In this document: positions 23,936-31,713 of the stretch, one piece after another
How the letters are laid out: each line of letters opens with the position of its first letter
How positions within the stretch are numbered: position 1 is the first letter of the stretch
NCBI GenBank assembly: GCA_019636285.1
Contig: JAHBXV010000047.1
Location: 1 to 43,654 of the forward strand
DNA from: Planctomycetaceae bacterium
GTDB lineage: Bacteria > Planctomycetota > Planctomycetia > Planctomycetales > Planctomycetaceae
Reading direction: 5' to 3'
Length of the DNA: 43,654 nucleotides
Notes under the pieces: generated by a model
What the model was told of the DNA's origin: nothing
The model's input: the letters and a program-made list of their open reading frames with translations, nothing else
Databases searched by the model: none
Translations under genes and position numbers: made by a program

Positions 23936-26632
23936 GTGCTGCGGATCGGATTGCTCTTGCTGCTATCGGCCTGCCACCTCGCGGTGGGCTCGGTCGTTCT
24001 CCATGCGGATGACGACTCGAAAAAGCTGGCAGCCGACAACCCGCTTCTCAAGGCGACGGCCGAGTGGGACCAGCTTCGCGCGCGGCTTACGCGCGTGAAA
24101 GACGGCGCGAAGGCCATTGAGGGACCGCCGGCTGAGAAGGCGCCCTTCGTCGTTCCTCGTTCCACTCACTGGGGTATTCAATTCAGCGCCGATCCACCCA
24201 AACGGTTTCTGGCGGTCGAATTGACCGTCATGAATCCCTCGGATACTCCTATCACGCTTCGCGAAGACGATGTCGCCCTAACGGTCGGGGGAAACGGGAC
24301 TCCCTTTGCCAGACCCTCGTCTGATGTTCTCCTGCAACCGATTCCGCAGGGAACCGGGATGGTCTCGCTGTCGGAGGTTAAACGCCTCGAGACATTGACG
24401 GTCCCCCCCCGAAACGCTGATTCGGCCTGGATCATCGCCGAGCAGATTCCCGACACGGCCGTGATTCCCGAACTGCGTGTGTCGGTCAAACTCGCCGGCG
24501 AAATGATCCGACTCGACTTGCGAAAAATCGAAGAGGCTCGGCTGGACCTCGACACCAGGATCCTGGGTCCGAGAAATGCCGTTGGTGTCTTGACCATTCG
24601 CGGACAATTGAATTCCGTCAACGCCCAGCCGCTCTCGGACACGATCGCCGAACTGGTTGAAAAGAAAGCGACCCGGCTGGTTCTGCAATGGGACAAGACA
24701 GCCGAAGCCCCCGAACCGCGACTGAAGGCCTGGCTGGAACTGGCGGCTCAAAGGGAAGCGACCGAGGAGGGCGAGACGCAGGCGTTTCCCCTGCTGCCGA
24801 TCACGTTCGACGAACTGAAGCTGGTCAAGATGCCGGCTTCGACGCATGGCGACGAGGAAAGTCGCGACCCGAACACCTATCCCTCGCTGGGTGAGGCGCT
24901 GGCGGCTGCGACGAAGACCCTCTTTCCCGTATTGTCGAAGTCGGAGATCGCGGCCGCTTTGAACGATCCCCATCCGGCCGTGCGTTCGGCCGCGATTCGG
25001 TTTGGCGCTCCCCGGCTCGATGTGTCGATCGAACCGGTCATTCTGGCCGCCTCGCGCGATCCCGAGACCCAAATTCGCCTGGCCGCCATTGCCGCCCTGG
25101 CGGAGTTTCCCTCGGAGGAGTCGAGCCAGGCACTTCTCGGGTTCGTGCGAGACGACAAGGGGGAATTTGGGGCGGCGGCGACGCGGGGCCTGGCGACGTC
25201 GCGGTATGTCGCACATCAGGAACGGTTGCGGCAGTTCCTCCGCCAGACCGACCGGGAACGCCGTCAGCGAATCCTGCGTGTGCTTGCGGAATCGCCCCGG
25301 CCCGAATGGTCTTCCGAACTGTTCGCGGCCGCTCACGACGAGCAAGGTCGCTGGAATCTCGACGCCCTCAAAGGAGTGGTCACCCTGGGACACGAGCAGG
25401 TCGTCGATTTGCTGGAACGGGGGCTCTCCGCCGATCAAACAGTCGTGCGGGACTATACCTTTCAGATTCTGGCCCGGCGCACCGATGCCCGCAGCGAAGC
25501 GATCGCGCTGACGGAACTGTTACGGCGTCTGGAGAATGGGCCGCCCGATAACACCATGCAGGAACTGATCCAGCGAACGCGCGATCCGCGAACCTTGCCC
25601 GCGCTTCTGAAACATCTGGACGCGGGTCGCGACCGTTCCGCCGTCATCGCCGCGCTGGGCGCGGTTGGCGAAACCGCGACGGGCGATCGGCTGGTCTCGC
25701 AATTCGACAAGTTCCAGCCCCATGAAAAAGCGGCGGCACTGCATGCATTAAAGTCGTTGCGGCACCCCGAACTGCTCAAGCTTGCCGGAAGCGTGTTGCG
25801 AACCAACGACGCCAGCCTGCTGTCGTCGGGTTCACAACTCCTGGTGCAGAACGGTTCGAGCGCCGCCTGCGAGCGAATTGTCGACGGGCTGAAGCATCAT
25901 CTGGGAAAGAGCCGTGGACGCGGCGACTATGCCCTTTCGGTTCTTTGCAACGCCCTCGCGTCATTCTCCGAGCCCCTCGCGATCGAGACGCTCAAGGAGT
26001 TGCAAGCATCCAAAGACAACACGGTGCGACGAATGGGTCGCGACGCGCTCAACCAGGTGCGCGCGCGGTCTCCCGCCTTTCAATATGTCTACCAGGCACA
26101 GGAACACGCCGACTCGGAAGATTGGGCAGAAGCCGAAACGCTGTTCACCTTCGCCGTTGAACTCGACCCCGAACTTCCGCAGGGATGGTCCGGCCGGGGT
26201 AACGTGCGACTGCGGCAGAACCGCTTCCCGGACGCGGGCAAAGACTTCGAAGCGGCAGTGCGGCTCGATCCGGACAGCACGATGGGGATCACCGGGCTGG
26301 CCCTCGTCTGGGTCATGACCGGCCGCGAAGAAGAAGGGCTCGCTCTCATTGCCAAGCGGCGAACGGATTTCGCCGATGACGCCCTGTACCTCTACAACTC
26401 CGCCTGCGTCTACGGACGCGCGCTCGAGAACCTGCAAGCCCGTCCCAATGCAACCGAGCAGGAGAAACGGAAGCAGGAACTTCGCAAGCTGGCGCTCCGC
26501 GATCTGGAAGCCTCGATGCGAAACGGCTTCGATGACGTCGACTGGATGCGGAAGGATCCCGATCTCAAGTCGCTCCAGGCGGACGACGAGTTTCTCAAGC
26601 TGATCCGCGTCCCCAGGCCGCCGAAGGGTTAA
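23936..26632 (+). CDS. Large exported HEAT- and TPR-repeat protein
   Basis: This 898-residue protein starts with a signal peptide (MLRIGLLLLLSACHLAVGSVVLHADD). It contains LSACHL, but that is not a convincing lipobox. Residues about 60-300 are a beta-rich region of unknown type. HEAT-like helical repeats run from about 330 to 705 (AALNDPHPAVRSAAIRFGAP, SRDPETQIRLAAIAALAEFP and others). TPR repeats run from about 718 to 800 (AQEHADSEDWAEAETLFTFAVELDPELPQGW), and the tail has FLKLIRVPRPPKG. It probably works in protein-protein contacts in the periplasm or at the surface. The start is GTG at 23936; I found no better ATG in frame. Confidence 0.83.
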   Translation: MLRIGLLLLLSACHLAVGSVVLHADDDSKKLAADNPLLKATAEWDQLRARLTRVKDGAKAIEGPPAEKAPFVVPRSTHWGIQFSADPPKRFLAVELTVMNPSDTPITLREDDVALTVGGNGTPFARPSSDVLLQPIPQGTGMVSLSEVKRLETLTVPPRNADSAWIIAEQIPDTAVIPELRVSVKLAGEMIRLDLRKIEEARLDLDTRILGPRNAVGVLTIRGQLNSVNAQPLSDTIAELVEKKATRLVLQWDKTAEAPEPRLKAWLELAAQREATEEGETQAFPLLPITFDELKLVKMPASTHGDEESRDPNTYPSLGEALAAATKTLFPVLSKSEIAAALNDPHPAVRSAAIRFGAPRLDVSIEPVILAASRDPETQIRLAAIAALAEFPSEESSQALLGFVRDDKGEFGAAATRGLATSRYVAHQERLRQFLRQTDRERRQRILRVLAESPRPEWSSELFAAAHDEQGRWNLDALKGVVTLGHEQVVDLLERGLSADQTVVRDYTFQILARRTDARSEAIALTELLRRLENGPPDNTMQELIQRTRDPRTLPALLKHLDAGRDRSAVIAALGAVGETATGDRLVSQFDKFQPHEKAAALHALKSLRHPELLKLAGSVLRTNDASLLSSGSQLLVQNGSSAACERIVDGLKHHLGKSRGRGDYALSVLCNALASFSEPLAIETLKELQASKDNTVRRMGRDALNQVRARSPAFQYVYQAQEHADSEDWAEAETLFTFAVELDPELPQGWSGRGNVRLRQNRFPDAGKDFEAAVRLDPDSTMGITGLALVWVMTGREEEGLALIAKRRTDFADDALYLYNSACVYGRALENLQARPNATEQEKRKQELRKLALRDLEASMRNGFDDVDWMRKDPDLKSLQADDEFLKLIRVPRPPKG

Positions 26633-26729
26633 TGGTGGCTCGGAAGCGGAAGGCAGAAAGCCAGAGATTTCTCGACATCGCCTCGGGTGGCAGCTCCCGA
26701 GGCGGTCCTGTTTTCGGAAAGCGTCCGGC

Positions 26730-27326
26730 ATGGTCTATCTGAATCGCATTTACACCCGTAGCGGCGACCAGGGAAACACGTCGCTCGGAACGGGCGAACG
26801 GGTTCCCAAGACCCATCCGCGGATCGCCGCGTATGGGGGCGTCGACGAACTGAATGCCGTCCTCGGAATGGTCCTGACGAGTGGCCTGCCCGACCCGATG
26901 GCCCGCATGATTCGCCACATTCAGAACGACCTGTTCGATGTGGGTGCCGACCTGTGCATTCCCCAGTCGGTCGGAGAAGGCGAACCAACCGAATCGACCG
27001 CGCTGCGCATTATTCCCGACCAGGTCGCGCGCCTCGAAAAGTGGATCGACGACTGTACCGAACGCCTCTCGCCGCTGGAGAGCTTCATTCTGCCGGGCGG
27101 AACCCCGCAGGCCTCGCATCTGCACCTGGCCCGCACGGTCTGCCGACGCGTCGAACTCGCGGTTTGCGCGCTCGCTGAAGTCTCCCCCGTCAACGAGCAG
27201 GCGGTCATCTATCTCAACCGCCTGTCCGACCTGCTGTTTGTTCTAGCCCGAGCCGCCAACGACTGGGGCCGCGGCGATGTCTTGTGGGTACCGGGGAAGA
27301 ACCGTCAACCGGATGACAACACCTGA
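26730..27326 (+). CDS. pduO: Cob(I)alamin adenosyltransferase (PduO type)
   Basis: The enzyme transfers the adenosyl group of ATP to cob(I)alamin to make adenosylcobalamin. The 198 residues are the usual length for the PduO/MMAB (all-alpha) class. Visible motifs are YTRSGDQGNTSLGTGERVPK at the N-terminus (the TRxGDxGxT ATP-binding motif), AYGGVDELNAVLG (the DELN motif) and LNRLSDLLFVLARAAN near the C-terminus (the R-L-S-D motif). SD-like GGAAAG lies upstream of the ATG at 26730. The gene may be independent; no cobalamin synthesis or B12-dependent mutase gene is in this window. It could be named cobO or yvqK in databases. Confidence 0.95.
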   Translation: MVYLNRIYTRSGDQGNTSLGTGERVPKTHPRIAAYGGVDELNAVLGMVLTSGLPDPMARMIRHIQNDLFDVGADLCIPQSVGEGEPTESTALRIIPDQVARLEKWIDDCTERLSPLESFILPGGTPQASHLHLARTVCRRVELAVCALAEVSPVNEQAVIYLNRLSDLLFVLARAANDWGRGDVLWVPGKNRQPDDNT

Positions 27327-27390
27327 CTCGGTCGACCACGGAGTTAGCCGCGACCCGCAGGGGAGCGCTGCCTCGCACTCCGACAAACCG

Positions 27391-28053
27391 CTACACCGGA
27401 TAAACACTCGCATCGGCCGTCGGATCGTTCTTGAGGTCGCTCAAACGCCAGACGTACCACGAGGCCACGGTCGCATAGGGCCGCCACGGCGCGGCGATTT
27501 TCTGGCACGTCGCGGGATCGGGCATTTCCGGAAAGCCGTACAACTGACCGATCGACGAGCGCAGGCCCAGGTCGCCATGCGGAAAGACATCGAGCCGTCC
27601 CAACGCGAACATTAGAAACATCTGGGCCGTCCAGACACCGATCCCCTTCACCTGGATCAGGTGCGCGATCACATCCTCGTCGGAAAGACGGCCGATGCGA
27701 TCGAGCCGGACGGTTCCGTTGAGCACCGCTTCGGTCAGACCCATCAGATATCGCGTCTTCTGTCCCGACAAGCCGACCGCTCGTAGCGACTCTTCGGACA
27801 TCGCGGCGAGGTCTTCCGGCGTGATGCGGCCGCTGGGAGTGGCCGCTTGCAACCGCAGACGGACCGAGCGCGCCGCCTTCGTCGAAATCTGCTGCGAGAT
27901 GATCGATCGCACCAGCATCTCGTACCGATTGCGATGCTGCTTGAGCGTAAACGGCCCCACCCGTTCGATATGGCGTCCCAGGACGGGATCAGCCAGTTTC
28001 AAATGGTCGATCGCGGCGGCAATTTGCAGAGAACGCGAGGCTGCTCGAGACAT
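27391..28053 (-). CDS. HhH-GPD DNA-3-methyladenine glycosylase (AlkA-like)
   Basis: This DNA glycosylase of the helix-hairpin-helix-GPD superfamily removes alkylated bases such as 3-methyladenine. With the ATG at 28053 it is 220 residues. The fold is seen in IISQQISTKAA (about 51-61), the HhH motif in HLIQVKGIGVWTAQMFLMF (about 131-149, with K-G-I-G) and the catalytic Asp161 in FPHGDLGLR. It is a compact AlkA without the N-terminal domain of the E. coli enzyme. The longer frame starting at 28128 overlaps the 3' end of the preceding gene, so I rejected it. The Tat-exported gene precedes it by 20 bases on the same strand, so the two are probably co-transcribed. Confidence 0.92.
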   Translation of the reverse strand: MSRAASRSLQIAAAIDHLKLADPVLGRHIERVGPFTLKQHRNRYEMLVRSIISQQISTKAARSVRLRLQAATPSGRITPEDLAAMSEESLRAVGLSGQKTRYLMGLTEAVLNGTVRLDRIGRLSDEDVIAHLIQVKGIGVWTAQMFLMFALGRLDVFPHGDLGLRSSIGQLYGFPEMPDPATCQKIAAPWRPYATVASWYVWRLSDLKNDPTADASVYPV

Positions 28054-28073
28054 GGTCGATCCGTCGGAGATAA

Positions 28074-29342
28074 TCAATTTCGCCAAAACGTGGAGGGTTC
28101 CGTTCGCTGATAGGCCACATCGAGCCACGGCGTTTCAAGTCGTCGCGAATCCCGCGCGAGGCTCGTCATGCAAGCCGTCACCAGTCCGCTCGTCAACAGC
28201 GTCCGTTCGATGGGTGCGACGGCCTTGCCCGTCAGAAACAACTGCTCGGCCTGCTCCATGAGGGCGGCTGAGTAGACGACATTCGTCCGCGGCGGGAGAT
28301 GGAACATCGTCGAAATGGGCTTCGGCTCGCCCGCCATCGTCGCCGCGAACGTGAAGTCCTCGACAAGGCCATTCATGAGCAGCATGGTCGCCTTGCTGCC
28401 GTCGCGATACTGAATGCGATAGCAGATCGGGTCGGTCGTCAGGCTGGCGATTTCATCGTTCGTCGGATACCGGTGGCCGAACCCTTTTCGCGCCTGTGCC
28501 AGCGTCTGCGAACGCGACAGGCAAGCCTCCAACAGCTTGGGATTCCAGCCGCCCGCTTCCCAGGAACTCTCGGTGAGTCCTTTGAAGACCGGCTTCCCAC
28601 GGGTAGCTTCCACCCAGGCGACGCCGGTCTCCCCACCCTTGCGGCGCTCGGTCATGCATTGCAGCGTTTCCAAGGCATGAAAGTCGTAGATATCGACCGG
28701 CCCGAACGCCACGATCATCGCTTCATCCAGCGGCGCCTGCCACGGGTAGTCGATCGCGGGCATCCGCCACGTGGCTGGCAGCGACGAACCGGCCGCGAAT
28801 CCGAAGTTCAACTCCTTCGACAGGGCGACCATCTCTTTCGCCCAGTCATAGTTCCACGACAGATGCTTGTCATTGAAGACCGGCACCGCCCTGCCCGACT
28901 GACGAAAGACGTCGGTTACCGCTTTGAAGAACTCGTAACGCGGATACTTCTTCTGACCGATGTCGCTAAGCGGATAGTCGCCATGTTCGCCAATGATGAG
29001 GACTGCGTCGACCGCGAGCTTGTCTCCACCCTGGCACAGGGCCTCGGCAATCGTGGGGTAGACTTTGAAGCCAAACTCATTCGCACGCTGCGCGGACTGG
29101 TCACCCTCGGGCTTCTGGTCGACATACAGCGACACCACGTCGAAGGGCGGCTGATGCCACGCCCCCTGCGTGGGATAACCCACCAGGAACCGGTCTCCCA
29201 TATGTTGCGCGTGCGACTGCATGATCCAGTGCGTGCACACAATCGCCAGCCGCGGCTGCGGGGCAGTCTGGGCCGCCCGTAACCACATCGGAGCCAACGC
29301 GACCGAACCCGCGAGCTGACAGAACCGACGGCGAGAAAGCAT
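28074..29342 (-). CDS. Tat-exported protein of unknown function, 422 aa
   Basis: The protein starts with a Tat signal (MLSRRRFCQLAGSVALAPMWLRAAQ, RR at 4-5), so it is exported folded. The mature part has LAIVCTHWIMQSHAQHMGDRF and AVLIIGEHGDYPLSDIGQKKYPRYEFF, a pattern seen in planctomycete Tat proteins without assigned function. I see no known catalytic motif with certainty, though the H/D-rich start of the mature chain could bind metal. The ATG at 29342 has GGAG 10 bases upstream; a TTG six codons earlier would be an alternative. The glycosylase gene follows by 20 bases. A functional link with DNA repair seems unlikely, so the pairing is perhaps only co-transcription. Confidence 0.82.
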   Translation of the reverse strand: MLSRRRFCQLAGSVALAPMWLRAAQTAPQPRLAIVCTHWIMQSHAQHMGDRFLVGYPTQGAWHQPPFDVVSLYVDQKPEGDQSAQRANEFGFKVYPTIAEALCQGGDKLAVDAVLIIGEHGDYPLSDIGQKKYPRYEFFKAVTDVFRQSGRAVPVFNDKHLSWNYDWAKEMVALSKELNFGFAAGSSLPATWRMPAIDYPWQAPLDEAMIVAFGPVDIYDFHALETLQCMTERRKGGETGVAWVEATRGKPVFKGLTESSWEAGGWNPKLLEACLSRSQTLAQARKGFGHRYPTNDEIASLTTDPICYRIQYRDGSKATMLLMNGLVEDFTFAATMAGEPKPISTMFHLPPRTNVVYSAALMEQAEQLFLTGKAVAPIERTLLTSGLVTACMTSLARDSRRLETPWLDVAYQRTEPSTFWRN

Positions 29343-29456
29343 GGGAGTCTCCGGGTTCAAGGCGGGCGCAGTCCGGGCGAGTTATGCAGCATCGCCATCA
29401 GAACGATGTGATGCAAGGAACCGGGTTGGCGGATAGCGAGACTCGGTTCGCCGTGG

Positions 29457-30293
29457 CTACGCCTTCGGGAGCCCCCGCAGCATTTTCTTCGCCCGGCTTT
29501 TCCAGCGGCCGAACTTGCGGGCGATGGCGGCGGGGCTCGTGGCGAGATCCTGCAACATGGCGACCAGGGTCTGTCGTGCCGTCGCGACATCGCCTGACTT
29601 CTGCTGCAAGACCGCCAGCCGATAGAGGGCTTCCGGGTGCCGCCACCGACGGACATGGGCTGCCAGATGCTCGCGCGCCTCGTCCTCGCGGCCAAGTTCC
29701 ATCAGGCACCGGCCCTTGAGGAACGAGGCATCGCCGAATTTATATTGCGGATCGATTTCCAGCACCCGGTCCACCGCATGCAAAGCCGGATCATACAGTT
29801 TGCGGGCGAACTGAGTTTGCGCGAGCCCCCAGAGTGCCTGGCAATTGCGAGGGTCTCGGTCGACCGCCTGTTGAAAGGCGCCTTCAGCCTCGGCGACTCG
29901 GCCCACGTCGTTCAGGGCTTCGCCCCACTGCACGAACTGATGGGGATTGCCGATCTGTTGGGCAGCCGACTCCAGTCGCTGCAATTCTTTTCCACGTGTC
30001 CAGCGCCGCATGAACTCGGGCGGCTTGAGATTGGCTTCCGGCAGATAGCGGACAATGCCGTAGATGAGCGCCCCCGGAAATGGAATCACCACCATCAGCC
30101 AGATCCAGAAGAAGCGATCCGGTTCCGTGCGGAAGCAATGGACCAGCATCCAGACCCAGAATGCCGAATAAACCAACGCGAGAAACCAGAAGAACATCCC
30201 CACGACCAGGAACGGCACGGCCAGTTCCAGGTACATCTGGTCGACCGGATGGAATTGCCCCGCTTCGGCAAGCAGCCCGAACATGGCGAGCAT
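29457..30293 (-). CDS. Membrane-anchored TPR protein
   Basis: This 278-residue protein has two N-terminal membrane segments (about 24-52 and 62-82; AVPFLVVGMFFWFLALVYSAFWVWMLVHCF and FFWIWLMVVIPFPGALIYGIV), of a type seen in phospholipase-D N-terminal-like (PLDc_N) domains. It is followed by four to five TPR repeats (about 110-255; for example VAEAEGAFQQAVDRDPRNCQALWGLA and DPALHAVDRVLEIDPQYKFGDA). The C-terminus is basic (KFGRWKSRAKKMLRGLPKA). The protein would be a scaffold facing the cytoplasm. There is no partner in the immediate neighbourhood apart from the MshEN gene upstream on the same strand, separated by a long repeat. Confidence 0.85.
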   Translation of the reverse strand: MLAMFGLLAEAGQFHPVDQMYLELAVPFLVVGMFFWFLALVYSAFWVWMLVHCFRTEPDRFFWIWLMVVIPFPGALIYGIVRYLPEANLKPPEFMRRWTRGKELQRLESAAQQIGNPHQFVQWGEALNDVGRVAEAEGAFQQAVDRDPRNCQALWGLAQTQFARKLYDPALHAVDRVLEIDPQYKFGDASFLKGRCLMELGREDEAREHLAAHVRRWRHPEALYRLAVLQQKSGDVATARQTLVAMLQDLATSPAAIARKFGRWKSRAKKMLRGLPKA

Positions 30294-30302
30294 TCTTAAA
30301 GG

Positions 30303-30490
30303 AGCGGTCAGGGATCAGGCATCAGCGTTGGGCAACCAGCCGCCAGCAGCGAGCGGCCAGCGGAAATCAGCAGCCAGGAATTGCTGGTGTCAGCCGACGG
30401 GAATCACCCTTCCGACTAGCACTTCCTGGCTGGCTGCTGGCGGCTCGCCGCTGGCTGCTTACTGATTCCTGACGGCTGATCCCTGACTCC
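30303..30490. repeat. Long imperfect inverted repeat made of short words (AGGGATCAGG, CCAGCAGC)
   Basis: The left half (about 30307-30385) is a run of degenerate words such as TCAGGGATCAGG, CAGCCGCCAGCAGC and GCAGCCAGGAA. The right half (about 30421-30486) is their approximate complement (TTCCTGGCTGGCTGCTGG, GATTCCTGACGGCTGATC), so the whole could fold into a long stem. The same words occur at 35883-36083. It fills the gap between two minus-strand genes. Confidence 0.8.
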
Positions 30491-30497
30491 TCGCGCG

Positions 30498-31511
30498 CTA
30501 CTTGAAGTACGACTTATAAACCCCGAAGGCAATCGGTGGTCCCAGCACGATGGCGGTGATCGGAATGTTCGCAAAGAACGTCCCCGGCCATACGTACACT
30601 CCAAAGACAAACGTGTCGAGCATCGCGAGGCCGATGAACGTCCAGCAGATCAGCAGAATGCCGATCTGCTTGTGCTGGGCCTTTTCTTCCTCGTTCATTT
30701 TCGAGACCGGCTTCGGAGCCGTCTTGGCCTTGCCCCCCTTTGCGCCACCTTTCTGCTTCGCCTTGGTGTTGGCGGCGGCTTCGTCGCGCATGCCCGGCGC
30801 GTAGTACTTCGCGATCGCCGCGTTGATCGACGCGGGCGTCGCAATGACTGGTCGAAGCGAACTGCCGAATCGCAGTCGTACCTCGTCCTCCAGTTCGGTC
30901 CCCGGCTCGTCCACGCACGCGACCAGCACGCGCTCGTCATCCTGGAACAATGGCAGGCAAGTGTGCCGTCGCACCGTGTTACGCGGCAACTGGTCGAGTG
31001 CCGCGCTCTCGGGGGTCAGGTCGTCCAGGTCGATGTACGGCAGCCCGAGTTCGCTCGCATAGGCCCGGGCCGCCGTCTCCGCATCGATCAGTTTCATTTG
31101 CACCAAGGCATCGCGCACGGTCAATCCCGTCCGGTCCGCATGTTCCTGGGCCGTCTTGACCTGTTCCGCGGTCAGCGTGCCGGCATCCACCAGGTAAGCC
31201 GTCATCGGTCGGCGGCCAGTGGTCGCGTCGCGATCGTCAATTTCACGGCCCAGGCTGCGGTCGTACTCGATTTTACGTTCCGCGTCGGTCAAGAGGAGCA
31301 TGGCCCGCGCCAGCTCGTTCAACAGATCCTGCGACTCGTTCTGATATTGCCCGGTCGCGTACTTGCGGACGTGGCCGTTGAGCTTCTTATAGTTCTTGCG
31401 AATCTTGTCGACATCGTCTTCGAACTGAACCAGACGCAGCAGGGCGTAGGCGTCGGGCGGGCGCGGCCCTTCGGGAATTCCCAACCACTCTTTGTAGACA
31501 TCGATCGCCAC
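30498..31511 (-). CDS. J-like/MshEN-domain membrane protein
   Basis: The 337-residue protein has three parts. Residues about 1-95 (MAIDVYKEWLGIPEGPRPPDAYALLRL, IRKNYKKLNGHVRKYATGQ and DAERKIEYDRSL) read like a J-domain or related helical module at the start of planctomycete proteins. Residues about 100-240 are a divergent MshEN (GspE N-terminal) domain (MTAYLVDAGTLTAEQVKTAQ..., GLPYIDLDDLTPE, LPLFQDDERVLVACVDEP), the domain that binds c-di-GMP or the secretion platform in GspE/PilB ATPases. A basic linker follows, then two transmembrane helices at about 285-335. It lacks the GspE ATPase domain. It is not part of a pilus operon here. Function is unknown; a c-di-GMP-sensing role is only a possibility. 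Confidence 0.8.
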   Translation of the reverse strand: MAIDVYKEWLGIPEGPRPPDAYALLRLVQFEDDVDKIRKNYKKLNGHVRKYATGQYQNESQDLLNELARAMLLLTDAERKIEYDRSLGREIDDRDATTGRRPMTAYLVDAGTLTAEQVKTAQEHADRTGLTVRDALVQMKLIDAETAARAYASELGLPYIDLDDLTPESAALDQLPRNTVRRHTCLPLFQDDERVLVACVDEPGTELEDEVRLRFGSSLRPVIATPASINAAIAKYYAPGMRDEAAANTKAKQKGGAKGGKAKTAPKPVSKMNEEEKAQHKQIGILLICWTFIGLAMLDTFVFGVYVWPGTFFANIPITAIVLGPPIAFGVYKSYFK

Positions 31512-31713
31512 GGGCGACCTCCCTCTTTCCAGCGTTCGGCGGTGTGCGTTTCGTGCGGGTCAACATGCCAGCGTCTCCCCCGAAAAGGGAACCCCGGCGG
31601 CGGGTTCGGAAAGAACCACGGCCTTGTCGAGACAGGATCAGATCGACAGACCTCACTGGGATACGCGAAAAGCGAGCGGCGAACAAGGTTCGCGACGCTG
31701 CTTCTCCAATCGT

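Noticed and set aside
24278-25438. 386-residue minus-strand open frame opposite the HEAT/TPR gene
   Set aside because: Antisense shadow of a gene with clear repeats and signal peptide.
29357-29456. Possible remnant of a DUF1553-like C-terminus (HHIVLMAMLHNSPG on the minus strand)
   Set aside because: Only a loose resemblance in a short stretch; too little to call a pseudogene.
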